Part shown: piece by piece, positions 36,605 through 48,327 of the stretch
Position numbering within the stretch: position 1 is the first letter of the stretch
How the letters are laid out: each line of letters begins with the position of its first letter
Origin: Cloeon dipterum
Taxonomy: Eukaryota > Arthropoda > Insecta > Ephemeroptera > Baetidae
Direction of reading: 5' to 3'
Assembly: GCF_949628265.1 (NCBI RefSeq)
Contig: NC_088790.1
Coordinates: 24,556,545 to 24,620,544, forward strand
DNA length: 64,000 nucleotides
Translations under genes and position numbers: made by a program
Notes under the pieces: generated by a model
Told to the model about the DNA's origin: nothing
Databases searched by the model: none
Seen by the model: the letters and a program-made list of their open reading frames with translations, nothing else

Positions 36605-36784
36605 AATATTTTTACTTTAAGTCCAACAGCATCATGACCAAGAAGTAACTGTTGAGGGTCTTTCCTTCACCTTTGCTTCAACGGAGTGATATTAAACATT
36701 TTAAATCATATTTATGACCGCTATTTAATGGGGGTTTCAAAAATGTCGTATTGGTCAGTTACTTCTGTCTAATTAAGACATAAA

Positions 36785-37075
36785 TTGAAATTTCATTACA
36801 TTGTTTATCGCGGCTGGACCACGTGTCCGTTCTCCTTTGGTTCCGACTCGGTGGTGGCGGTTGTGAGACAGGGTCAGCCTCAACCACAACCAGTGAGGTG
36901 GCAGGTGGCCCGGCTCACCAAAACCCTGTCATACGAGGGCAAGGCCACGGGTGCTGCGGGGGCCACCGCAGGCCGCAGCTCTTCGGAGGTCTTCCTTTGG
37001 CAGCCTCTGCCGCCATCTTGCCGTGTGCGGCAACTGCTTCATTCATGCGGCGTTATTATTTTTTCATTGCTTTAA
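36785..37075 (+). other. GC-rich open frame of the repeat (copy 2)
   Basis: 96-residue frame, with VVRQGQPQPQPVRWQVARLT and SYEGKATGAAGATAGRSSSE as landmarks, much more GC-rich than its flanks. The same cassette is at 55220 and 59530, nearly identical. No family recognised. It converges on the stem-loop of the minus-strand H3-tail-like gene. A captured gene piece is plausible, and a frame on the opposite strand cannot be excluded. Confidence 0.25.
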
Positions 37076-37099
37076 GCGCTTTTAGGGAAATTATTTGGT

Positions 37100-37115
37100 G
37101 GCCCTGAAAAGGGCC
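37100..37115 (-). terminator. Histone mRNA 3' stem-loop (copy 2)
   Basis: Perfect GGCCCTTTTCAGGGCC on the minus strand with the ACCAAATA flank, 46 bases after the stop of the H3-tail-like gene. Confidence 0.85.
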
Positions 37116-37161
37116 GGTTTTTGGCGGCTTGAGTGGGATGGTTTTGAAGAAGAAGCAGTGG

Positions 37162-37353
37162 TTATTCGCTGCCCTGCTGTGAGCCAGATGACTCAAACTC
37201 TTCAATCGTTATTGTGGACGTTTCCAAAACAACGCGTATTTCTTCTTCATCCTCTGAAGGCCGAGGATTTGGAGCTGGAGGCTGCTTGTGTGGCCTGACA
37301 TAGCCTCCCGTTGACATCCTCGCAGTCAGCTTTCGACGCTTTGCTGGAGGCAT
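37162..37353 (-). CDS. H3-tail-like mini-protein with K9M (copy 2)
   Basis: 63 residues, intronless. The first 21 are the same as copy 1 (basic MPPAKRRK, then LTARMSTGG and YVRP). After that comes a shorter HKQPPAPNPRPSEDEEEIRV region and the common ETSTITIEEFESSGSQQGSE end. It has only one acidic module where copy 1 has two. The start at 37353 is chosen because the longer in-frame ATG (37458) lies before the TATA box. Upstream promoter and downstream stem-loop are both intact, so this copy is probably expressible. Confidence 0.6.
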   Translation of the reverse strand: MPPAKRRKLTARMSTGGYVRPHKQPPAPNPRPSEDEEEIRVVLETSTITIEEFESSGSQQGSE

Positions 37354-37390
37354 TGTACGTTTGAACCGTATCAGTCGACCTGAGAAAGCC

Positions 37391-37426
37391 GAGTGAGAGA
37401 GAGCCCTGAGGATAGGAAATATATAT
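37391..37426 (-). promoter_or_regulatory. TATA box and initiator-like site (copy 2)
   Basis: Minus strand ATATATATTTCC (from 37426) followed ~30 bases later by TCACTC (37396-37391), the same arrangement as in copy 1. Confidence 0.55.
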
Positions 37427-39191
37427 GCAGAAAAATGGGGGTGGTGAAGGGATGCCAAACAAACAAAAAGCTAAAACACGGAGATTTCGCAAAAGCGTAT
37501 GTTAAATTGGGACCAAAAACTCGGAGATACCGCCTCCCGTGTTAAATTTAAAAAAAAAATAGACTTGGACATTCGGAGTCAAGCAGTCCGAAACCCAGAG
37601 ATATCCAGTCGAAACCCGGAGGTTGGCAGCCTTAGGCGTCGACCTGCTTGACGGAAATAACAATAAGTAAACATAATATGTTCGACTAATGTCATTTAAA
37701 ATTTAATTTTTAGCAAGTTAAGGATGAAATTTGCGCTGCCACGTAGCAAATCATGTTATTTCTGGTCTATTTTAACTGCCTGCCAGTTTATAGAGGCCAA
37801 GGTTACTTATTTGAACAGTTACAGGCAACTTTATCCCACGCTCAGCACGATTTCTTGCTCATTTGATCGGAATTTCGGAGTTTTTCAGAAGAAACTGAGG
37901 TCAAACCACTGAAATATTAAGCGAAAATTGAACTGAACCTGGAGTTGAAAGCGGATAAAGTCGTAAATTCGGAATTTATTGCACCAATCAATCGTAATAT
38001 CGAATTAAAGAAGACAAAGAAACACAACTAAGAAAATTAAATAATCAACTGGCATTTTTAAAAATTTTTTGAGATAAAATGCGGATACTGAATGAAAGTA
38101 AAAGGTCAACTTGCTTATCTCAAATATAGATAGTGTTAATATCACTAACGCAATTCAAATTTTTGTTTTAATAGGCACTTTGCCTGATGCCTTGCTGCCT
38201 CTCTTAGCCAGTAAGTTAACGATTGTTGTTTTTAGGAGTCCGCAATGATTCCGCGATAATATAAGTATGGATTTTCAGAGGTCAATAAAAATAAAACCGA
38301 GAAGCGCTATATTTTTCATCAAACAGATGTTGAAGCAATTAGAAGAATGATCAATGGTAAAATTGTGATACCGCTCTTGACTAATAGAATCGTGGAAGCG
38401 GTCACGGTACTCTTTAAGCTCCGTTCCATGCTCCTGACTCTCGCTAGCCATCAAAAGTGGAACAACTTTTGCGCTTTTTTCTCACTCGGTGGTTTCATTA
38501 TTCTTTTATCGCTTACAGCAAAATGAGGCTTATGAAATGCGCTGGGACGATGCCTTTGCTCCTCAATTATTAGCTCTCCAAAATGATTCGGTTCCGCACG
38601 ATAATTTTGCCTATTTACTGACTCAATCGCTTCCATTGTCATTCCAGCAATAAATATGGCATGGCTTGTGAAGTGATTTTACGCTCATCTTGGACAGGCT
38701 CGAATTGGGACGGTAAACGGAATAAAAATCGAAATTTTCTAATGAAATTTTCGCGACGGAATTTGAAATGGCAGATTCATTTAGAGTCGTGAGAAAACCT
38801 TAAACGAAACAATGGATGTAAAGATCTGAAATTTAAAATAATTTTTCTTACTACTAGCGCGATTTATTTTAGGAAAACCCTGGAAATGGATAACGGCCAC
38901 ACTCAATGCCCGCCCGGTTGGAAACTTTGTCAATTGGTCTGAGTGAATTGATCCTAAAACAGTAACAAACAAATAAACGCATCTCTTAAATTAAGTTTTT
39001 TTTTCTTAAAGTCCATGATTCAGAACCAAGCCTTTCATGTAATACAGGGGCTTCTGTACATAATTTACGGATCAGGTCCGGATCCATGAACTCTTGAGTA
39101 CTTTTCCTTTTTCTCCGCTTCAACGGTCTGACATTAATTTTTTTTCATCATATTTAGGACCGCTATTAAGTGGCGGTTTCAAAAAGGTCAA

Positions 39192-42100
39192 GTATCGGTT
39201 TTTATTCGGTTAACCGTCCCTATTCGAGCATGTCAAAGAAGAGCAAACGAGTCCTTCGTTAAATATGCCACATTTCTTTCTGGAATGAAAATTAGAGCGG
39301 GAGTCGGTAAATAAGCATAAGCAAAATTTTCGTTTGGAACCGAAACTTTATAGGGAGCTAATAATTGAGAAGGAGAGGAAAACTATTAGACCACAGAAGC
39401 GGATTTATCTTAATATATGAAATGAAATACGGAAATTCGCGGATTATGGAAGGTCAGAGTGGTTATTGCCATAAATTGAACGCCATAAATTATCAACTTT
39501 CACGGAGTGTGGCAGAAAGAATATTGATAAAAGGTTAACGCTGATATTCCATTCAAGTGTTGAGATTGTAAAATGGATAAATATTTCTTTTTTAAAATGA
39601 ATAGGGGATGGGGAAGAACTTTTGTCTACGAATTCATTGTCAGAGAGCCTCTATGTAATTCAGCAAAAATGCCACATTTGTATTCGTTATTTAATCTTTA
39701 AATGCAAAAGAAATCAAGGTTAGCCACCATTTTCAAGAAATCAGCTGATTTTTCTCCCATCCAGCATGTTTAATCAACATTTTAACTCTACTTTGCTGCC
39801 AAGCCAAAATGAATTAAAATCAACGGCTAATTGAAAGCAAGCACAAATCTGCTTTTAATTGAGGGGACATTATTTGGTTTTTTCAATACACCAAGAAGAG
39901 GGTAGCGGCGACCCAGCAGCGAGTTCGTGCGCCATCAAAAAGGCCCATGGTTTATGGTAGATTACTTGATACTGGGTTCACCTAGCGGTATAGTTCCGAA
40001 TTACGTTGAAGATCAACTCTTGGCCTTTCGAATGATACCAACAAATAAATGGGCAGCTTAAGTAATTATTCAAGATTTAAAGCATGAAGGGTCTGCGCTC
40101 TCAAAGTGAGTACGGGGAGTATTTAAAAGCGATGTAAGCTCGCTCTCACAGTCAGTCTCTTTTCTTACTCACGGTAAGAACCAAAATGCTCGCTCGCTTC
40201 AACCTTAACTGAGAGCTAGTTTTTTTTTGATCTCACAGTGAGATCCAAAATCGTCCGGCCGCCTCTGATACACGCGATGAGACTCAAAGTTACATTAATA
40301 ATTATAGAGCCGCATTTTGCTACACGCCTAGAGAATTCTTTTCTCTGAATGTGACCTGGCTTTAACAGCGCGTTTCCGTTATTCGTGAGCATTTCAGATT
40401 GTAAATTATGAGGATCTGACTGTGATTGGAGTGAGTCAATTTTATCGCGATGGGTTACAACTTTCAATTATTTATCTTGCACAGGGAGCTTTTCGTCTCA
40501 ATTTTCGTACGGGAAAGGATAGATTGATGTTATGGTCATTACGACAGCACGTTTTAGTTCCTCGTCATTGGCTTTTCGACAGCCTAATTCAAAAGAATGG
40601 ACAGCAGAACTGGTAGTTCCAAGTTTCTTACGATATTTTTGTGACAGTCGGAAGGAGGGGTTTTTACGTGGCAACATTCAGGCGATATCGCAACGCCGCT
40701 TCCTCATAGAAAGCATGGGTTAGCAGTGATGAAGGGGTAGCAGTGTTGAGCTCATGCGCGGCGTTGCCACATAGTTCAAGGCCGTAGCGAAATTTAGTCG
40801 TAGGGTCAATTAATCTTGGAGTGGAGTGTGAGATCCTGAAATGAGAAAATGGATGTAAAGATTTGAAAATTAATCATAATTAACTAGAGGTCTCAGCCGC
40901 GAGAATACAGACGACTGCTGGCAGGAATGGCTTTGCTGAATTTTTTCCCAGGGGCGGCTGGCGCGGCTGACAATATTTTTAATGGAACTTTTGATTGTGC
41001 TTATCAGCCTGAGCGGTAAAAAGCGCAAAATTGCAGGAAACCCCGCAAATAAAGTTTTTAGCCATGGAGTGGGTTTTCTGGAAAATGCAATTTTTGCAAG
41101 CCATGGAAGCAATAATAGTAAAAAAGAGTCACTATCTCCACCAACCTATTTTAAAAGTGAGCACTCTTGCGAGGCTTACAATTGACATACTGTTATTTAC
41201 TGACAAAAAATATCTAATTTTTTTAAAAGTAAATTTTAGAAATTTGAAAAATTACGAATCTAGTAAGGGTCGAGGGGGACTAAACAGGGACAAGGTAAGG
41301 AGCTAACAGGGACGGGAAAGGGACGAACCCGGGAGAAAAAATGGGAACTGGACAGGGATGGGATTATTTTTTCAGGGACGGCACCAAAAACCCGTTCGGT
41401 TCCCCTCTCTAGGCTGGCTGAGACCTGTATAGAGTTAATTAATTTCGCTTACGCCTCGCGATTCCAAACATTACCATAATCTTCGATATTCAATTTTCGG
41501 TTCCAACTGCTTTCTCCTAATTGTTTTATCCAGTTCGTCCTGGACTGGAAAAAAGGGATTAATGTGTAAAATAAATCAAGTATTTTAACGCTTATGAAAT
41601 TGCTGGTTAGCTCGGTAGATCGTCCAGATTTTCCAGTTTTTCATCCAGTTTTCATCATCGTCCAGTTTTTCATATCATTTTTCTTCTTTGGGAGATTGAT
41701 AAAGGGTTGAAATAAAGAAGACCGTTGAATTCAGATGAAGAATTTGGTTGGTGCATTAGTTACAGTCGGAAATCCGATCGGACTCTTAATAAAATACTAG
41801 AACTGAAATGGTTTACAATAATAAGTTACGAATCCTTTTGTTTGAATGACGGTTTAGCTTACGAATGTGAACTTAGCAGCAGCTCGCGTTAGCCGCTCGC
41901 GAGAAGATAACCGCTTTTTCAGCAATGTTGCCAACCTAAAAATTTTAAGAGGTTTTGGGGGTTGCTCGTCTCATTTTAAGGGATGGGGGTGGTTTTGACA
42001 GTGCTTAAACGATATGAAAAATGTCTTAGAGTCGAAAAGTTATTGGAGGAGCTCAAAAATGGGTCCAAGTTTACAGTAAAAAATTAAAGGGGTGGATTTT

Positions 42101-42274
42101 CCAGAGGGTACATGCCCTATCTCGGTCTCATTTTGAAATCAAACTGAATAAATCATGTCGATTTGAAGGACTTTGACCAGCCCTAACTCGAGATTTTTAA
42201 ATTAAAGAACGAAAATGGCGCTTGGTGATGATGAAATTATAATAAAAATATAAGACTTCAATTTTGAAAATTCA
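39192..42274. other. Intergenic DNA, no supported gene
   Basis: Open frames near 40422-40723 lack similarity and splice context. 41260-41400 is rich in GGGACGGGA/AACAGGGA runs related to the GGGACGGGAC string near 34640 and 54860. No transposase or RNA gene seen. Confidence 0.4.
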
Positions 42275-43325
42275 AATCCAACATAAAAAATAAAATCTTA
42301 TAAGAGAATTGTTTAAGTAGTAAAAAAAACCTAATATCAAAACCAATTTTAAAAAAGCCAATGTATGTCCTTCGAAAATTGCCTGGTTTTCACCCTTTTT
42401 AATGACCCTGGCTAAAACCAGCCAGTCAAAATCATTTGAAAATCCCCCCCTCTCCCCAACCCCCCTCGAGCTGACTGCTATTTTATGCATCTTTAAAGAG
42501 AGAGAGAGGTAATAATAAATCAGTTTAATTTTTTCCTTTTACTAGAGAGATTAAATTAAGTGGAGCACACGTACGATATTAAAAAACATTTTTACGGAAT
42601 ATTTTATATTAACAACGCCTTATCGCGGTTTCTTGTCTGAGAGTGTAAAGTGCTTCAAATTTAGAAAAAACGTCTTAAATAGAGCCATGCTATGTTAGTG
42701 ATTTTTACAGTGTTATTTAGCGTTTTCCGGTGAAGGACTATCTATTCAGACGGTCTCGAAATTTAACAAAAGATTAACAAACTGTATAACATCTTTATTC
42801 ACCCTAACCGCATTAATTTTCTTGTCGTCAGTCGTCATAATGTGTATTATGTTTAGCAGGTGGTAAAGTCCACTGGGTGGCTTTTATTCGTATTTAAAAA
42901 AAATAACAACTTCTCCATTGTGTCGCGTAACCCTTTTTCCGCTCGCAGCACTGCACCATATTTGGCACCTGTCGGCTATGCAGTTCCTGCTTGACACTTT
43001 ATTGCCATTTGTTCATGTGACTCAATTTTAAAATCTGTCCTAAATATATTGTAAATGGATAAAAAGCATACGTGAAACCGCTGTAAAAACAACTCAGGTC
43101 GACACCTACTGCGCTCAACAAGAAATTATGACAAATTTTTACGATTTAAAAGATATTTCTACGCATGGATGATTTTTACCAAGAATAGATTAATATCATA
43201 AATTGCTTTTTACCTTTTGACTATACTGTTCACAGTTTCTTTGTGTTAAAAACATAATCCTGATTGACGACTCCTTTTTCGAGAGGTACGACATGCAACA
43301 CAATGTGACAATACACGCTATAAGA
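42275..43325 (+). repeat. ~1.05-kb repeat flanking the SLC12 pieces, copy A
   Basis: Matches 49828-50880 over its length (AAAACCAATTTTAAAAAAGC, GTGGAGCACACGTACGAT and GCAGTTCCTGCTTGACAC landmarks). Parts recur at 46690-47060 and 47490-47813, and inverted at 44150-44580. It probably marks the ends of duplicated SLC12 segments. Confidence 0.7.
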
Positions 43326-44149
43326 AAATTCATTTTCAAGGGGTTTAAAGTATAGGGGTGGAGGGTAAGAACCCCTAAACCCTTCAGCTGCTCAGGGGAA
43401 GTCAAGACGAGTCTAATGGTGAAAAGTTTTTGCAATTATGATGGTTAGAACCCGAGATTTGGAGTTGCACGCTGAAATAATGAAATTTAAAGCCTTGCTA
43501 AAACAAAACTATTTTGATCTTATACATTAAATAAATTGCGGTTTTGCGGTAATTTTGCGGTATTGGTTAAGACCGATGCGGTTGTGGTGCGGTTGCGGTT
43601 TTTGATTTAAAAAATGCGGTTACCATGGTAATGAAAATTGACACCGCACAGTGCTCTACGTGCCAACATAAACATATGTAACTTATGTCCCCCTTTAACC
43701 CCCTTGAACCAACTGTATCTCTGTTATTTGGAAAAATTGATTAAGGTAATAATATCAATGTTCTGGATTTTGACCAGACGGGCATTTTTGGGCATAAATT
43801 GGCAATTTTAAAATAGTCAGTGTCACGACAGATTAAATTGTTTTTTTTGCGTGTCTTTAGAAAAAACAAAGAAGGAGAATTTGAGCAAAGGTTTGCGTTG
43901 GCTTAATGCTGGAAGCGAACGGTGAACGGTCTTTGGACATTTGGTTAAATATGTTGTTGATTGAAGTGGCATTCTTCTTCTTTCGGGACAAAAATGGACT
44001 CCACCTCTGTGTGCCGGCCGAACTCTACTCTTGGCTCGTGACGCGCACGGCATCATTTTCTTCTTTTCCTTTATCTTTACATGGGACACGCGTCAAGAAC
44101 CGTTCTGATTTTCTTTTAGCGAATAGGTACATTGTATTCCATCTCCCAT

Positions 44150-44580
44150 TGTGCCTCTCAATATTGGAGACGTCAATCAGGATTATCTTTTTTCACACAA
44201 GAGACTGGTGCAGGAGTCAAAAGAGGAAAAGCAATATAAATTAATGGTGAAAATCATCCATGCAGAGAAGGATCTTTTAAAGCTTAAAAATTTGTCATAA
44301 TATCTTGTTGAGCGCAGCTGTAGGTCTACTTGAGTTGTTTTTACAGCGCGGGGATTCACATATTCTAGGCCCCCCTTCAAATACGAACAAAGAGTCACCC
44401 TTGACTAACTGTAACTAATAATTCATATTATGAGAATTGACGACGAAGAAAATTATTGCAATTGTCACCCCGTTAAAGTTTAGGGTGAATGAAGATGTTA
44501 GTTGGTTTCTTTCTTGTTACATTTGGGGACATCTTACATAGATGGTCTTTCTCCGGAAAACGTTAAAAAATACTAAAAAA
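44150..44580 (-). repeat. Inverted diverged copy of the 1.05-kb repeat
   Basis: On the minus strand this reads AACGTTTTCCGGAGAAAGAC, then CTAACATCTTCATTCACCCT, then a TTGTCGTCAATTC-like stretch, matching 42720-43260 in order. It is more diverged than the direct copies. Confidence 0.55.
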
Positions 44581-45130
44581 TCATTCAAATTATAACGAAG
44601 GAAAAATGCTAATGATGCTTAATCAATCATTTCCTTCCCACGTGAATATTTTGTTCCTTTTAGGTGTAATTAAAAGTTAACAACTAAAATGACCTCCCAG
44701 AAAATAATGCCCATTGAGACGCCCACAACGAGTGTTTCCTCGCTTTCAGAATAATAAATTGACTGACCCTGAAGTAGAGTATTTTTTTATTAAATGATAA
44801 TAAATGATTATACAATCGGATCCTTATGCCAACTGAAAGACCAATAAAATAGATAAACCAACAGTTCTTTTTTATTGTGTTTTAATCACCTTGGTACTAT
44901 ATATATGTAACGTAAACATTGCCCACTTATTTATTCGAATCAAGAGTCAATAAACTTTGATTGGAGAAGTCTATTGGAAAGCGGGAACGGGGAAACAGTT
45001 GTATCTATTTTTAGTAATTGTTTCATCGCGTTTTCCGGTCTTGGTCGTCAGTCCTTATTTGATCTTCAATTTGTGCAGAGTGCTCTCGCCTGGAAGGCAA
45101 CGGATATTGTCATTTTTTCTTGACGGAGAA

Positions 45131-46569
45131 ATGTCTAATTTGCGGCCGTCAGCCCATTCAGGTCTGTGGCTGACTCCGGAGGCCCTGCCCAGGCTCGAGC
45201 TTTACCGCAGTCAATCTTTACAGAGTAAAAAGAAGCCGACGCTTGGAGAGCTGTACGAAGGGGTTACTGAGATTGAGGTTCTTCATTTCTGATGAATATT
45301 AAAACCAGATTTGACTTCTATTATTATTTTCTGCAGCTTTGGAATTAAAATAAATTGAAATTCGTCTTTTTCATGAAGCATATCTCACGATTTATGTTCA
45401 AAATTACTTTTATCTTGATCTCTTTCTTTTATTTTTAAGGATTTAAATCATAATAATAGAAAACATCAAAGGAACCTTTTTTTAAATTTAGCAAAGTAAT
45501 TTTTGGACTATTGCTCGTTCTACAATTAATCAATTTTTAACTATTGCCAACATCAAGGATTTGTTTTTCACTCTAAAATTTCACCTGGGTAACCTAAAAA
45601 AATTGTTTAAAATTAATAATTTCGTAACGTCCCCAGTCGTTTAAGCATAATTTTTTACTAAACGTCTCGCACTCCAATAAAATATTTATAATTCGAACTT
45701 AAAATTAGGAGGCGACCGATCCAAGTATTAAAAGTGAAAGCGGTCGCGAGATAAAGTTAGGATGGATCCAAGGAGTGCTGAATGCCGTCCTCCTGAACAT
45801 ATGAGGTGTTATGCTGTTTCTCCGACTCTCTTGGGTCGTGGCACAGGCCGGAATAGGCGAGTGTTTTTTATTTCTTTCAGACCATAAGTTATAACTGGCT
45901 CTCAATATTGTATTTGTAGAGTATTCCTTTTAATCTTTCTCTCCTATATAAGTTTCGGCTTCGCATAATAGAACCCTATTTCATGGATAATACAAATCCT
46001 TTTGTGAAATTACTATTTATTGTGAAGGCGAAACTTGTAGGAATTAATATTAAAAGGGGGTAGTTTTAAAGCAACGAAGGTGAAGTCAGTTTTTATTATA
46101 ATGGTATAAACCAACCTCAAGTGTCGCCACATTAATTATGAATTTTGCTTTTTGTAAAATTTTAGCTTTGTGTTTGGTCACCGTCGTATTTTCGGCCATT
46201 ATTTGCGTGATTACAACTCTGTCTATCTCCGCTCTGTGCACCAACGGAGAGGTGAAAGGAGGTTAGAAAATTGAATCCAATTAATTGTCCACCTGCAAAC
46301 ATTTATATTTCGAAGGAGGAATTTATTACGTAATCTTACGCACTCTCGGGGCAGAATTCGGTGCTTCGATCGGGGTTGTGTTCGCGTTTGCAAACACGGT
46401 GGCGGCTGCGATGAACACGGTCGGCTTCTGTGACGCGCTGATCACTGTGTTGCACGAGTTCGACATCAAACTCATCGACGGCGGCTTGCACGACGCACAA
46501 ATCTGCGCCACCATCTCCTTGCTCGTCATGATTTGCATCTGCATCCTCGGCATGGACTGGGAAGTCAAG
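45131..46569 (+). pseudogene. SLC12 NKCC-like cotransporter, 5' fragment I
   Basis: Four exons join in phase: 45131-45277, 45709-45856, 46166-46261 and 46316-46569. Exon 1 starts MSNLRPSAHSGLWLTPEALP and has the TLGELYEG motif typical of insect NKCC N-termini. Exon 2 is [36 protein letters not shown] (TM1); an in-frame TGA at 45802-45804 replaces the conserved Trp of NIWGVMLF. Exon 3 is TTLSISALCTNGEVKG. Exon 4 is GGIYYVILRTLGAEFGASIG to ILGMDWEVK (TM2-4). NKCC proteins import Na, K and 2 Cl across the plasma membrane. Intron 2 uses a GC donor (ATAG|GCGAGT). Coding homology stops after exon 4, where the 1.05-kb repeat begins, so this copy is a fragment. Apart from the TGA, the exons are open. 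Confidence 0.8.
45417..45930 (+). repeat. ~515-bp near-identical duplication, left copy
   Basis: Nearly identical to 47814-48327, including SLC12 exon 2 and its stop codon. A recent event, much younger than the divergence from the copy at 51710-52075. Confidence 0.9.
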
Positions 46570-46689
46570 GTAAATCTGATATTATTTGTTTTAAACTGAT
46601 TTGCCTCGTGCTATGCAACCGGCTAAGCACTGATGCTCGTCGTCTCAGTGTTCAACACTTCTACAAGGTGTTAGGAGATTTTTTTATTG

Positions 46690-47060
46690 ATATTTATTTA
46701 ATGAAACACCAACATTTTAAAATCTCTCCTAAATGTATTGTACACGGATAAAAAACATATGTGAAACCGCTGTAAAAACAACTGAGGTGGACACCTACTG
46801 CGCTCAACAAGAAATTATGACAAATTTTTACGATTTAAAAGATATTTCTACACATGGATGATTTTTACCAAGAATAGATAAATATATATTGCTTTTTCCC
46901 TTTTGACTATACTGTTCTCAGTTTATTTGTGTGAAAAAGATAATCCTGATTGACGTCTCCTTTTTCGAGAGGCACGACATGCATCACAATGTAATAATAC
47001 ACGCTAATAGAAAATCAGAACGGCTCTTGAAGGGTGTCCCATATTACTTTAATCATTCAT
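46690..47060 (+). repeat. Partial copy of the 1.05-kb repeat
   Basis: Shares the GTGAAACCGCTGTAAAAACA, TTTACGATTTAAAAGATATT and CTCCTTTTTCGAGAGG landmarks with 43020-43320 and 50570-50890. Confidence 0.7.
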
Positions 47061-47211
47061 TCCCTTCTCACGTGAAAGTATTTTATTCAAAAAACCCAAA
47101 ACTTACAATAATATCCAAGGGCCAGTTATAAATGGCTATCCACGTCATGGTCAGAAATTCATTGCAGCTCTTTTGAGAAAAATAACCTTTTTATTCTTTC
47201 TTGCAGACCCT

Positions 47212-47485
47212 GCTTCATTCATGCGGCGTTAATTTTTTTTTATTGCTTTAAGCGCTTTTAGTGAAAATATTTGGAACCCTGAAAAGGTCCGGTTTTTGGC
47301 GGCTTGCGTGGGAGGGTTTTGAAGAAGCAGGGATTATTAATTTGCTGCCCTGCTGTGAGCCAGATGACTCAAACTGTTCCTTCGTTATCGTGATCGTTTC
47401 CGCGAAACCGCAAATCCCTTCTTCTTCGTCTGGAGGGCGAGTATTTGGAGCTGGAGGCTGCTTTGGTGGCCGGAAATAGCCGGAA
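47212..47485 (-). pseudogene. Truncated H3-tail-like gene (copy 3)
   Basis: Minus strand from 47482 reads GYFRPPKQPPAPNTRPPDEE, EGICGFAETITITKEQFESS and GSQQGSK. The H3-tail motif and start codon are missing: homology ends exactly at the G-Y after the tail. The usual stop is lost (GAATAA changed to AAATTA). The stem-loop at 47275-47290 has decayed (GGACCTTTTCAGGGTT on the minus strand), losing base pairs. Decay of both gene and stem-loop here contrasts with their joint preservation elsewhere. Confidence 0.75.
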
Positions 47486-47489
47486 TAAA

Positions 47490-47813
47490 TATTTTTACTG
47501 AATATTTTATATGAACAACGCTTTATCGCGGTTGCTGGTCAGCGAGTGTAAAGTGCTTCAAATTTAGAAAAAACATCTTAAAGGAAGTCATGCTATGTTA
47601 GTGATTTTTACAGTGTTATTTAGCGTTTTCCGGAGAAGAACCATCTATATAAGACGGCCCCGAAATTTAACAAAATATATAACATCTTCGTTCACCCAAA
47701 CCGCATTAATTTTCTTGTCGTCAGTTGTCATAATATGAATTATGTTTTGCAGGTGGAAAAGTGCAGTGGGTGTCTTTTGTTCGTATTTTAAAATACATAA
47801 CAACTTCTCCATT
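47490..47813 (+). repeat. Partial copy of the 1.05-kb repeat
   Basis: Matches 42590-42930 and 50100-50450 (GTCATGCTATGTTAGTGATT and TTAATTTTCTTGTCGTCAGT landmarks). Confidence 0.7.
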
Positions 47814-48327
47814 GATCTCTTTCTTTTATTTTTAAGGATTTAAATCATAATAATAGAAAACATCAAAGGAACCTTTTTTAAAATTTAGCAAAGTAATTTT
47901 TGGACTATTGCTCGTTCTACAATTAATCAATTTTTAACTATTGCCAACATCAAGGATTTGTTTTTCACTCTAAAATTTCACCTGGGTAACCTAAAAAAAT
48001 TGTTTAAAATTAATAATTTCGTAACGTCCCCAGTCGTTTAAGCATAATTTTTTACTAAACGTCTCGCACTCCAATAAAATATTTATAATTCGAACTTAAA
48101 ATTAGGAGGCGACCGATCCAAGTATTAAAAGTGAAAGCGGTCGCGAGATAAAGTTAGGATGGATCCAAGGAGTGCTGAATGCCGTCCTCCTGAACATATG
48201 AGGTGTTATGCTGTTTCTCCGACTCTCTTGGGTCGTGGCACAGGCCGGAATAGGCGAGTGTTTTTTATTTCTTTCAGACCATAAGTTATAACTGGCTCTC
48301 AATATTGTATTTGTAGAGTATTCCTTT
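47814..48327 (+). repeat. ~515-bp near-identical duplication, right copy
   Basis: Right-hand partner of 45417-45930, offset by 2397 bases. Confidence 0.9.

Larger units (their letters stand above)
36605..39191 (+). repeat. Repeat unit copy 2 (~2.6 kb, 3'-truncated)
   Basis: Begins like the tandem units (AGTCCAACAGCATC near 36620). It carries the GC-rich cassette, stem-loop, H3-tail-like gene and the 38.3-38.65 kb open frames. Similarity stops at a shared GGTTTCAAAAAGGTCA near 39191. The downstream YW-x-x-ERLHE and minus-strand frame regions are missing. Confidence 0.75.

Noticed and set aside
45705..45905. Minus-strand frame repeated identically at 48102
   Set aside because: It is antisense to SLC12 exon 2; its identity reflects the recent 515-bp duplication.
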